DNA from: an uncultured Anaeroplasmataceae bacterium
GTDB lineage: Bacteria > Bacillota_I > Bacilli_A > Acholeplasmatales > Anaeroplasmataceae
NCBI GenBank assembly: GCA_944325695.1
Contig: CALVBA010000002.1
Coordinates: forward strand, 1-64,000
Length of the DNA stretch: 64,000 nucleotides
Reading direction: 5' to 3'
Shown here: positions 57,186 to 64,000 of the stretch, in pieces
Numbering within the stretch: position 1 is the stretch's first letter
Layout of the letters: each line of letters begins with the position of its first letter
Notes under the pieces: generated by a model
Seen by the model: the letters and a program-made list of their open reading frames with translations, nothing else
Databases searched by the model: none
What the model was told of the DNA's origin: nothing
Translations under genes and position numbers: made by a program

Positions 57186-58082
57186 ATGATTTTAAAAATT
57201 ACTGAAAAAAATAGTATTACTGATGCATTAAAAAAACTAAATCAAGGCGATACTTTATTCCTTGAAAATGGAATATACAAAGAAAAAATCAAAATCACTA
57301 AGAAAGGGATTACAATCATTGGTGAAAGTCAAGAAAAAACAATTATTGAAAATGATGATTATTCATTAAAAGTTCATAATGACGGATATGAATATAATAC
57401 ATTTAGAACTTATACTGTTATGGTTAATGCTGATGATGTGACGTTTAAAAATTTAACAATCAAAAATAGTTGTAATAATTCTAATCGCTGTGGGCAAGCT
57501 GTGGCACTTCATGTATTAGGTGATAATTTTTTATTAGAAAATTGTACATTATTTGGTTATCAAGATACTTTATTTGCTGGACCTTTACCAGAGGATTTAA
57601 TCAAACGTTATGAAAACTTTTTGCCAAAAGATGAATTAAATAGTCGTGAAACATATCAAATCTATCGTAATTCAACAATTTTTGGAGATGTCGATTTTAT
57701 TTTTGGAGGCGGAAATTGTTACTTCGACAACTGTATTATCAATTGTTTAGATACCGGATATATTGCAGCTCCTTCACATAGTAAGGATGCTAAATTTGGT
57801 TTTATTTTTAACAATTGTACTATCAATAGTTTGAAAGAAAACATCGAAATAAAATTAGCTCGACCATGGCGTGAATATGGGAAAACAGTTTTTCTTAATA
57901 CAAATATGCCTAAAGAAGTTATTCCGCAAGGATGGTCGATTTGGAGTGGAACAAATCGCCATGAAAAATGTTATTTTGCTGAATATAAATCAAATTGTGA
58001 TACATCAATGCGTCTTTCATGGGGGCATATCTTAAATGATACGGAAGCCTCTTTTTATAAAATAGAAAACTTTATTAAATAA
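57186..58082 (+). CDS. Pectin methylesterase (CE8), intracellular
   Basis: Removes methyl esters from galacturonan, freeing carboxylates for hydrolases. The 298-residue beta-helix protein has CE8 motifs GQAVALHV, FGYQDTLFAG (QD), FGDVDFIFGGG (catalytic Asp) and LARPWREYGKTVF. No signal peptide. Start chosen at MILKITEKN after GACGGAGGG. Transcribed alone, divergent from the acetylesterase operon. Confidence 0.94.
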   Translation: MILKITEKNSITDALKKLNQGDTLFLENGIYKEKIKITKKGITIIGESQEKTIIENDDYSLKVHNDGYEYNTFRTYTVMVNADDVTFKNLTIKNSCNNSNRCGQAVALHVLGDNFLLENCTLFGYQDTLFAGPLPEDLIKRYENFLPKDELNSRETYQIYRNSTIFGDVDFIFGGGNCYFDNCIINCLDTGYIAAPSHSKDAKFGFIFNNCTINSLKENIEIKLARPWREYGKTVFLNTNMPKEVIPQGWSIWSGTNRHEKCYFAEYKSNCDTSMRLSWGHILNDTEASFYKIENFIK

Positions 58083-58108
58083 ACAGGTATGTATATACTT
58101 GTTTTTTT
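58083..58108 (+). terminator. Terminator of the pectinesterase gene
   Basis: The stem ACAGGTAT/ATACTTGT (one G-U) with a 4-nt loop is followed by seven T. Confidence 0.75.
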
Positions 58109-58133
58109 ATTCACTTAAAGTATATGAATAAAT

Positions 58134-58168
58134 TAAAAAAAGTTGCTTACTTACAAGTAGGCAACTTT
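58134..58168 (-). terminator. Terminator of the GH105 gene
   Basis: The stem AAAGTTGC/GCAACTTT encloses a smaller inner stem and is followed by a T run on the minus strand. Confidence 0.8.
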
Positions 58169-58174
58169 ATTATT

Positions 58175-59317
58175 TTATTTAATTTTTAAAATCTCTGTAT
58201 AAGCCATAATAAGTGGTCCAACACCTTTAGCTTCATTTTCAACAACAGGCTCAGAAATGTAATACTCATAAGTACCGTCGCGACGTAAATTATTTTCAGG
58301 TCCTAATCCAGCCACTAAACAAATTCCACCTAAATTTAATTCACCTTGTTCATTTGTTGTTAAATATTTATCAACAATACCATTAAAAATATCTAATCCA
58401 ATTTTTTGATATCTTTCTGGTAACATTCCTAAACGAACACCTTTTAATATTGCATAAGATACCATCGCTGATCCACTTGTTTCTAAATAATTTCCTTCTC
58501 TTTGTCCTTGATCAACAACTTGATAGAACATTTTTGTTTCTGGATCTTGATATTGCAACAATCCATCAACCGCTTCTTTTAATAATTCTTTGAAGAAATT
58601 AAATTCATCATACATTTGTTTATCCATATAATCAGCACAATCAGCAACACTTACAATGAACCAACCAATAGCACGTAACCAGAAGTTTTTAGATAAACCT
58701 GTTTTTTTATCCGCCCAGAACATTTCTTTACTGCTATCATAACCATGATAATATAATTTTTTACTTTCATCAAACATTAATTTACGGACATTTTTAAATT
58801 GGTTAAGAATATCATTATAATTCTTCATTCCATTGTATTTTGTCTCGTATAACATATAGAAAGGTTGCCCCATATATAATCCATCTAACCAAATTTGATT
58901 TGGATAAATCTTTTTGTGCCAGAAATTTCCTTCTTTAGTACGAGGATGTGTTTTCAATTGAGAATAAATTAATTCAATCGCTTTACGATATTTTTCTTTT
59001 TGTGTCATTTCATAAAGTGGGAATAAAATTGTTCCTTCTTTAACATCATCAATATTATACTTTTCAACACTAAATCCTAATACTGATCCATCTTCACTAA
59101 CATAATAATCAATGAATTTTTCAACGAAATCAAAATATTTTTGTTCTTTTGTTTCTTTATAAATTTCTAATAACGAATTTGTCATACATCCATCAATGTA
59201 ATTCCAATGTGGCTTTTTGTTTTTATCAAGCAATAATTCGATATTCCAAATTGGTTTATCAGGTGTAGACTCTGTAATCAATCTTTCAATATAAGCATCA
59301 ATAAGTTTATTTTGCAT
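58175..59317 (-). CDS. GH105 unsaturated rhamnogalacturonyl hydrolase (YteR/YesR type)
   Basis: Removes the unsaturated uronic acid left at the end of pectin oligosaccharides by lyases. The 380-residue (alpha/alpha)6-barrel protein has the GH105 active-site stretch QIWLDGLYMGQPF with its catalytic Asp, FWLRAIGWFIVS and LETSGSAMVSYAI. No signal peptide. Start chosen at MQNKLIDAYIERL, 8 nt after GGAGGG; the in-frame ATG upstream lies before this site. The substrate implies that lyases act outside or elsewhere in the genome. Confidence 0.93.
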   Translation of the reverse strand: MQNKLIDAYIERLITESTPDKPIWNIELLLDKNKKPHWNYIDGCMTNSLLEIYKETKEQKYFDFVEKFIDYYVSEDGSVLGFSVEKYNIDDVKEGTILFPLYEMTQKEKYRKAIELIYSQLKTHPRTKEGNFWHKKIYPNQIWLDGLYMGQPFYMLYETKYNGMKNYNDILNQFKNVRKLMFDESKKLYYHGYDSSKEMFWADKKTGLSKNFWLRAIGWFIVSVADCADYMDKQMYDEFNFFKELLKEAVDGLLQYQDPETKMFYQVVDQGQREGNYLETSGSAMVSYAILKGVRLGMLPERYQKIGLDIFNGIVDKYLTTNEQGELNLGGICLVAGLGPENNLRRDGTYEYYISEPVVENEAKGVGPLIMAYTEILKIK

Positions 59318-59497
59318 CTCTAATACCCTCCTAAAATTCATTATACCTCATTTTTATGCCCATTACAAGGAAATATGTCGCAATTCAATGACCTATTTTA
59401 TACAATTCAGTCAATGATAATTAATTAAAATTTATAAAATATATTCTTTTATAAAATAATTAAATTATTATATTAATTTTTTAACATTTTGCTTTTA

Positions 59498-59526
59498 ATT
59501 ATAGTAACTTTATTGAATAGTGTCAA
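59498..59526 (-). promoter_or_regulatory. Perfect consensus promoter of the GH105 gene
   Basis: TTGACA, 17 nt, TATAAT on the minus strand. The leader is about 175 nt and contains a direct repeat of TCATTGA (59411-59417 and 59385-59391), a possible operator, so control beyond basal activity is likely. Confidence 0.8.
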
Positions 59527-59557
59527 TTATTTTGAACAACTTTTAAAATATCTAATT

Positions 59558-59583
59558 TAAAAAAACTACTTATTTACAAGTAG
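59558..59583 (-). terminator. Terminator of the spoIIR-GNAT pair
   Basis: The stem CTACTT/AAGTAG with a 6-nt loop is followed by a T run on the minus strand, directly after the GNAT stop. Confidence 0.75.
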
Positions 59584-59584
59584 C

Positions 59585-60013
59585 TTAAATCGATAAATCT
59601 TTAATTAATAAATTAGCATCCTTAAACTCTGATTCTAAAAAACTAACCTCTTCAATATACACATCTTTTAAGTCCTCTTTATAAAAATCAAACGATATAA
59701 ATAAATTTTCTAAATCTTTATTATTTACAATACTAAATAAGTGTGTAAGACCATTATTTCGGGCTTTTTTAGAAAGTTCATCGATCAATTCTTTAACAAT
59801 TAATTCGTCTGTATCTTTTTTAAAAACAAAATATCTAATTAAACCATAACTAATAAAAACTTCATAACTAATAATCCCGATAATATCGTCATCTTTAACC
59901 ATTAGACCATTCTTCAATATATTTTCGTCTAATTCCTCAACACTTTTAACCTTTAATAAAAAATTCTTTACAAAATCTAAATTATTTGCATCAATGTTTT
60001 GTATTTCAAGCAT
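59585..60013 (-). CDS. GNAT-like acetyltransferase (YwlB-like position)
   Basis: A 142-residue protein with a GNAT-like order of strands and helices: GIISYEVFISYGLIRYFVF, then ELIDELSKKARNNGLTHLFSIV, then a loop before FISFDFYKEDL. The usual acetyl-CoA-binding RGxGxG is not clear, so activity is uncertain. It overlaps spoIIR by 8 nt. In Bacillus the GNAT gene ywlB occupies a similar place between spoIIR and tsaC-like ywlC. Confidence 0.7.
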   Translation of the reverse strand: MLEIQNIDANNLDFVKNFLLKVKSVEELDENILKNGLMVKDDDIIGIISYEVFISYGLIRYFVFKKDTDELIVKELIDELSKKARNNGLTHLFSIVNNKDLENLFISFDFYKEDLKDVYIEEVSFLESEFKDANLLIKDLSI

Positions 60014-60473
60014 TAAAATTCTCCTTTATAAATTCATATATGTAGGATTTAAAAATAACATCATTGGTTTCGTCAAAATATGGATAAATAATAGAAAAAA
60101 AGTTTGTACCCATCCCTGTTTCAATTTCCACTAATAATGTTAATCCTTCATACGTTTTAACTTCTTTATTAGTATATTCTTTATAATTAATAATATGATT
60201 TTTGAATTCGATTTTAATTGTTTTTTTAAACTTAGCTAAATTATTTTCTAATATTTCTAAATTATTTTCTATATTAAAAACAAAAACTTCAAAATCAGTA
60301 TCTTCTTGTATCTGAATAAAATTTAAAACTTCATCTTTAACTCTTTCTTTTATTTTTTGATCCAAATAACTATCTGAATTAGCCACTACTCTAACGGCAA
60401 ACATATTATTATTAGTTCTTTTTAAACATATTAAAGCAATTATTAAAAGAAGCATATATCCCCATTTTCTCAT
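60006..60473 (-). CDS. spoIIR: Stage II sporulation protein R, SpoIIR
   Basis: A 155-residue secreted or anchored protein: an N-terminal hydrophobic segment (YMLLLIIALICL), then the SpoIIR hallmark VRVVANSDSYLDQKIKERVKDEV and a late segment EGLTLLVEIETGMGTNFFSIIYP. In Bacillus it is made in the forespore under SigF and signals SpoIIGA to activate SigE in the mother cell. It is shorter than the Bacillus protein (about 220). Its upstream region has a SigF-like promoter placed in a hairpin. Confidence 0.85.
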   Translation of the reverse strand: MRKWGYMLLLIIALICLKRTNNNMFAVRVVANSDSYLDQKIKERVKDEVLNFIQIQEDTDFEVFVFNIENNLEILENNLAKFKKTIKIEFKNHIINYKEYTNKEVKTYEGLTLLVEIETGMGTNFFSIIYPYFDETNDVIFKSYIYEFIKENFNA

Positions 60474-60480
60474 ACAAAAA

Positions 60481-60509
60481 CCCCCTTAAATCTATTATGT
60501 CTAAGGGGG
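60481..60509 (-). promoter_or_regulatory. Hairpin hiding the spoIIR ribosome binding site / terminator
   Basis: CCCCCTTA (60509-60502) pairs with TAAGGGGG (60488-60481), 8 perfect bp including five G-C, followed by TTTTTG. The 3' arm is the spoIIR ribosome binding site, 7 nt before the ATG. RNA that reads through from tsaC would be terminated or left untranslated. Confidence 0.65.
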
Positions 60510-60521
60510 ATATTTTTATAC
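60494..60521 (-). promoter_or_regulatory. SigF-like promoter of spoIIR in the hairpin loop
   Basis: GTATA, 14 nt, then AGACATAAT, one mismatch from the SigF pattern GYATA-N14-16-GGNNANANT. The -10 falls in the loop, and the start would be near 60487. Transcripts from it would lack the 5' arm of the hairpin and keep the ribosome binding site free. Confidence 0.55.
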
Positions 60522-61072
60522 TATAAGATTTTGTTTATTTCTTCTAAAGTGATCATACCTTCACGAAGTATATGTAAATTATCACTTGTTGCATCAATAA
60601 CTGTCGAAGCTACATCACTAAAATTATCATCATCGCTTATTATATAATCAGCATCTTTAAAAGTATCTTTAATCTCATCTAAGTTATTTAGTGGCGGAAA
60701 ACCTGAAATATTGACACTAGATGTTGCTAAAGGTCCATTTTCCTTGATAATACTAATCGCTAATGGATTAGCAGGAATTCGCACACCAATGGTGTGAGCT
60801 ATCTTGTTGTAAGGATGATTCTTTTTAACTGGTAAAATTAAAGTCAATCCTCCTGGAAAAAAATTTTTCATTATTTTAATAGTTTTATCATTCAATATTG
60901 CAACTTCTGCAATTTCTAATATAGAAGAAAATAAAACTGACATTTGTTTGTTTTTAGGACGTTTTTTTAGATCATAGACTTTCTCATATCCTTTTAAATC
61001 TAAATACTTGCATCCAATTCCATAAACCGTATCGGTATTAAAAATAACTACTTCTCCATCTTTTAATTGCAT
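60521..61072 (-). CDS. tsaC: Threonylcarbamoyl-AMP synthase (TsaC/YrdC domain)
   Basis: Makes the threonylcarbamoyl-AMP used for the t6A37 modification of tRNAs decoding ANN codons. The 183-residue protein has FNTDTVYGIGC, DLKKRPKNKQMSVL (KRxxxKP-like) and PLATSSVNISGFPP. It lacks the extra C-terminal Sua5 domain. It follows prmC by 3 nt. Confidence 0.92.
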   Translation of the reverse strand: MQLKDGEVVIFNTDTVYGIGCKYLDLKGYEKVYDLKKRPKNKQMSVLFSSILEIAEVAILNDKTIKIMKNFFPGGLTLILPVKKNHPYNKIAHTIGVRIPANPLAISIIKENGPLATSSVNISGFPPLNNLDEIKDTFKDADYIISDDDNFSDVASTVIDATSDNLHILREGMITLEEINKIL

Positions 61073-61075
61073 TTT

Positions 61076-61921
61076 TTATCCCTCGATTTTCACAATTGTC
61101 ATTCGATCTTTTCCTTGCATATCTTTTAAAACTTCTACCGAACTTGTCGGAAAATATGTTTTAACTAATGATATCATTTCATCTTTTTTATTATAAGCAT
61201 GTTCAAAACAAATCATTGCCTTAGGATTTAAAATTTCTTTACATCCACTTAAAATTTCACGATAAAATTTTAATCCATCTTCCCCTCCAAATAATGCGAC
61301 ATGCGGTTCATTATCCTTAACTAATGACTCCACATCTTCATCATCAGGAATATATGGAGGATTAGATACAATAATATCAAACTTCATATTTTTTAATGGT
61401 TTTAACATATCTCCACATAAAATATTAACTTTAGCTCCTAAGTTATTAGCATTCTCAAAAGCTACATTTAAAGCATCTTGAGAAATATCAGTTATCGTTA
61501 CATTCATATTAGGCTCTTCTAATGCCAAAGTAATACCTAAACATCCACTTCCAGTACCGATATCTACTAAATTAACTTTTTGACCATTAAAAAATTCATC
61601 ATAATTTAATAAAACATTTTCAACTAATTCTTCTGTTTCAAAGCGTGGAATTAAAACATTTTCATTAACTTTGAATTGGTATCCATAAAAAGTTTCGTAC
61701 CCCATAATATATTGAACTGGTATATTCAATTCTAAATATTGATGACATAGTTCTTTAAATGAATTTAATATATCATCATTTATTTCTTCATCCATTGAGG
61801 CATAAAGCAATGCATTTTCCATTTTTGAAGCGTGCATTAAAAGTAAAATTATCGCGCTTTCTTCTTTTTCACAATTAATAGCTTTTTTTTGCATTTCCGC
61901 TAATATTTCTCTATATTTCAT
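61076..61921 (-). CDS. prmC: Peptide chain release factor N5-glutamine methyltransferase
   Basis: Methylates the Gln of the GGQ motif in release factors. The 281-residue protein has an N-terminal helical domain, the SAM-binding VDIGTGSGCLGITLA, and the NPPYIP catalytic motif. It lies next to prfA, its substrate gene, as in most bacteria. Confidence 0.96.
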   Translation of the reverse strand: MKYREILAEMQKKAINCEKEESAIILLLMHASKMENALLYASMDEEINDDILNSFKELCHQYLELNIPVQYIMGYETFYGYQFKVNENVLIPRFETEELVENVLLNYDEFFNGQKVNLVDIGTGSGCLGITLALEEPNMNVTITDISQDALNVAFENANNLGAKVNILCGDMLKPLKNMKFDIIVSNPPYIPDDEDVESLVKDNEPHVALFGGEDGLKFYREILSGCKEILNPKAMICFEHAYNKKDEMISLVKTYFPTSSVEVLKDMQGKDRMTIVKIEG

Positions 61922-61971
61922 CTTTATCTCCTATTTTCTTAAATTGACTTTCATTTATCGAAACTACTCAT

Positions 61972-61980
61972 ATTATATCA
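61972..61980 (-). promoter_or_regulatory. Extended -10 promoter of prmC-tsaC
   Basis: TGATATAAT about 50 nt before the prmC ATG. The -35 is poor. Confidence 0.45.
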
Positions 61981-62032
61981 TATTTTAGCTATTTTCTTCT
62001 TAAACATCATCAATAATATATTTTGAACATTT

Positions 62033-62061
62033 AAAAAAAAGAGACTTATTTATTAGTCTCT
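62033..62061 (-). terminator. Terminator of prfA
   Basis: The stem AGAGACT/AGTCTCT with an 8-nt loop, followed by eight T on the minus strand, overlaps the prfA stop. Confidence 0.85.
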
Positions 62062-63116
62062 CCCGCTAATTTGCGTTTTTCTTGCTCATTTAATAAAGCA
62101 TCTAATACTAAATCTAATTTACCATCAATAATCGCATCTAAACGTTGAATTGAAAAATTAATACGATGGTCTGTTACACGGTTTTGTGGATAATTGTATG
62201 TTCTAATTTTTTCACTTCGATCTCCACTACCAATTAAAGCTTTTCTTTGAGCACCTTCTTTTTGCTCTTGTTCTTGAACCATTCGATCATATAAACGAGT
62301 TTTTAGTAATGCAATCGCTGAAGCTTTATTTTCATGTTGTGATTTACCTTGTTGACATGCAACAGCAACCCCTGTTGGAATATGTGTTACACGTACCGCT
62401 GATTTAGTAGTATTAACTGATTGTCCACCTGGACCACTTGAGCAGAATGTATCAAATTTTAAATCAGCTGGATTTAATTCAAACTCAATTTCTGATGCTT
62501 CAGGCATTACTAATACTGTTGCAGTAGAAGTTTGAATTCTTCCGTTAGCTTCAGTTGTTGGAATACGTTGTACACGGTGTGCCCCAGATTCATATTTTAA
62601 AAATGAATAAACCATTTCTCCACTAACCATAAATTCAATTTGAGAGTATCCACCAGCTTCGCTTGGTGTTGAATCTAAAATTTGTGTTTTCCATCCTTTT
62701 GATTCACAGTATTTAAAATACATTCTAAATAAATCACCAGCAAAAATGTTAGCTTCATCCCCACCAGCTGCCCCACGTATTTCGATTACAACGTTTTTGT
62801 CATCATTAGGATCTTTTGGAAGTAACATAATTTTTAATTGTTCTTCGATTTCTTGTGGACGATGTTTTAATTCATCATACTCTAATTCGGCTAAAGAAGC
62901 TAATTCCTTATCATCTTCTTTTCTAAGAATATCTAATTCCTTTAATTGTTCTTTGATATTTTTATATTCACGATATACATTAACAATTTTTTCTAGTTGT
63001 CGTTGTTCTTTTGATAACTCAGTCAGTTTTTTAATATCGCTACATACCGCTGGATCTGATAAAAGCGCATTGATTTCTTCATATCTATTTTCAATTACAT
63101 CTAATCTATCAAACAT
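62046..63116 (-). CDS. prfA: Peptide chain release factor 1
   Basis: Ends translation at UAA and UAG. The 356-residue protein has the universal GGQ motif in SSGPGGQSVNTTKSAVRVTHIPTG, the central RIPTTEANGRIQTS region and the N-terminal coiled coil. Start ATG follows AAGGAGAG. Upstream lies dnaB with its own terminator. Confidence 0.98.
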   Translation of the reverse strand: MFDRLDVIENRYEEINALLSDPAVCSDIKKLTELSKEQRQLEKIVNVYREYKNIKEQLKELDILRKEDDKELASLAELEYDELKHRPQEIEEQLKIMLLPKDPNDDKNVVIEIRGAAGGDEANIFAGDLFRMYFKYCESKGWKTQILDSTPSEAGGYSQIEFMVSGEMVYSFLKYESGAHRVQRIPTTEANGRIQTSTATVLVMPEASEIEFELNPADLKFDTFCSSGPGGQSVNTTKSAVRVTHIPTGVAVACQQGKSQHENKASAIALLKTRLYDRMVQEQEQKEGAQRKALIGSGDRSEKIRTYNYPQNRVTDHRINFSIQRLDAIIDGKLDLVLDALLNEQEKRKLAGETNK

Positions 63117-63191
63117 TTTTTCACTCTCCTTATAACATTATTATTTTACAATATTCTAAATGATACATCAAGAAAAATATATATTATCACC

Positions 63192-63216
63192 AAAAAAAGA
63201 GGATAAAACCTCTTTT
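63192..63216 (-). terminator. Terminator of dnaB
   Basis: The stem AAAAGAGG/CCTCTTTT followed by seven T on the minus strand overlaps the dnaB stop. Confidence 0.8.
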
Positions 63217-64000
63217 AATGTTCTTGTAAATAATCTTCTGCTTTAATTTTAAAACGTGCAAATGATCCTTCAAATAAATAATGCAATGTTCCCGTTGATC
63301 CTGATCTATTTTTGGCAATAATTAATTCAGCTTCTCCTGGATGAGATGATTTGTCTTTATTATAATATTCATCACGATATAAAAACATTACAATATCGGC
63401 ATCTTGCTCAATTGAACCCGATTCTCTTAAGTCAGCCATAATGGGTTTTTTATCTTCCCTTTTTTCCACATCACGACTTAATTGTGATAATGCGATAACA
63501 GGAATTTTTAATTCTCTGGCTAACTGTTTTAAACCACGAGAAATATTGGAAACTTCTTCTTGCCGGTTGCCATTACGTCCTTCACCTTTGATTAATTGTA
63601 AATAATCTATCACCACTAAATCTAGACCTTCATCTTGATATAATTTACGACATTTAGCACGAATATCATTAACCGTTACTGATGCAGAATCATCAAAATA
63701 AATTTTTAAATTCATCAATGCTTGTGATGCTGCTTCAAATTTCCGCCATTCTTGCGAAGTCATATCTCCTTTTTTAATTTTATCTTGTTCAATATTAGCC
63801 TCGCTAGAAAGCATACGACTTACTAATTGTTCTGCACCCATTTCTAAAGAAAATACCGCCACAACAGCTTTATCTCCTTTAATACCGCGATTTTTACTAG
63901 CTACTTGGGTAGCTAAATTCATTGCAAAAGCTGATTTTCCCATCGCAGGACGAGCTGCTAAAATTAATAAACTCTCTGGTTGAAGTCCTAAAGTATGATT
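63215..64000 (-). CDS. dnaB: Replicative DNA helicase, C-terminal part (start outside window)
   Basis: The frame is open through the window edge, so only the C-terminal 261 residues are seen; the N-terminal primase-binding domain is missing because it lies outside. The RecA-like core has ILAARPAMGKSAFA (Walker A), LVVIDYLQLI (Walker B), PVIALSQLSRDVEKR and LRESGSIEQDADIVMFLYRDEYY. It unwinds DNA at the replication fork. The internal ATG at 63943 is not the start. Confidence 0.96.
   Translation of the reverse strand, partial: NHTLGLQPESLLILAARPAMGKSAFAMNLATQVASKNRGIKGDKAVVAVFSLEMGAEQLVSRMLSSEANIEQDKIKKGDMTSQEWRKFEAASQALMNLKIYFDDSASVTVNDIRAKCRKLYQDEGLDLVVIDYLQLIKGEGRNGNRQEEVSNISRGLKQLARELKIPVIALSQLSRDVEKREDKKPIMADLRESGSIEQDADIVMFLYRDEYYNKDKSSHPGEAELIIAKNRSGSTGTLHYLFEGSFARFKIKAEDYLQEH

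Noticed and set aside
63215-63943. dnaB beginning at ATG 63943
   Set aside because: That ATG lies within the Walker A motif (PAMGKSAFA), and the frame is open to the window edge with helicase sequence upstream.

Overview
This is a 64 kb piece of a very AT-rich, low-GC Gram-positive chromosome. It carries endospore genes (spoIIID, spoIIQ, spoIIR, a YjcZ-like miniprotein and a YdcC/GerS-like lipoprotein), HPr kinase, Lgt lipoproteins and a complete F-type ATP synthase. That points to an anaerobic spore-forming Bacilli/Erysipelotrichia-type bacterium, probably gut-associated. TGA is used as a stop codon at several tight gene junctions (atpI/atpB, yvcK/whiA, rpiB/upp), so the standard bacterial code applies and not the Mollicutes code. 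The species cannot be named from the sequence alone.

Layout. 1-9.1 kb: a cut membrane protein, tRNA-His, a small protein with two HEPN-type RNxxxH motifs, L-asparaginase, a 1691-residue CvpA-like repeat protein, a tRNA Trp-Ser-Glu cluster and a small XRE regulator. 9.3-15 kb: tex operon, an FAD/Rieske oxidoreductase without an ordinary start codon, a YdcC/GerS-like lipoprotein and DUF378. 14.8-21.5 kb: acpS, whiA, yvcK, a stand-alone RapZ C-terminal domain, an Lgt-HAD fusion and hprK in one operon, followed by DUF1905, rlmH and walJ. 21.6-33.8 kb: YjcZ-like miniprotein with a SigK-like promoter, two giant PrsA-like lipoproteins, yhaM, pullulanase, cca, a YigZ protein, spoIIID and spoIIQ. 33.8-43.6 kb: DUF1146, a membrane protein ending in a ribosomal L15-like domain, and rpiB-upp-atpZIBEFHAGDC.

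43.7-59.5 kb is a pectin/rhamnogalacturonan island: a 9 kb operon (two permeases, binding lipoprotein, four unknown membrane proteins, MsmX-type ATPase, GH28), a second binding lipoprotein, an SGNH acetylesterase with a membrane protein, a pectin methylesterase and a GH105 hydrolase. None of the enzymes has a signal peptide, so oligosaccharides are probably imported and then deacetylated, demethylated and cut inside the cell. Cre-like sites and the hprK gene fit carbon catabolite repression. The island sits between rpiB-upp-atp and tsaC-spoIIR, genes that lie close together in Bacillus, so it looks like an insertion into an old conserved neighbourhood. 59.6-64 kb returns to that neighbourhood: a GNAT protein, spoIIR, tsaC, prmC, prfA and the end of dnaB.

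The most novel signals are regulatory. The two genes expected to be forespore-specific (spoIIR and spoIIQ) both have a SigF-like promoter whose -10 lies inside a hairpin that hides the ribosome binding site in read-through RNA. The large pectin transporter operon has a leader of about 310 nt with a consensus promoter, a terminator-like hairpin and five consecutive hairpins. The L15-like membrane protein has two mutually exclusive leader structures.
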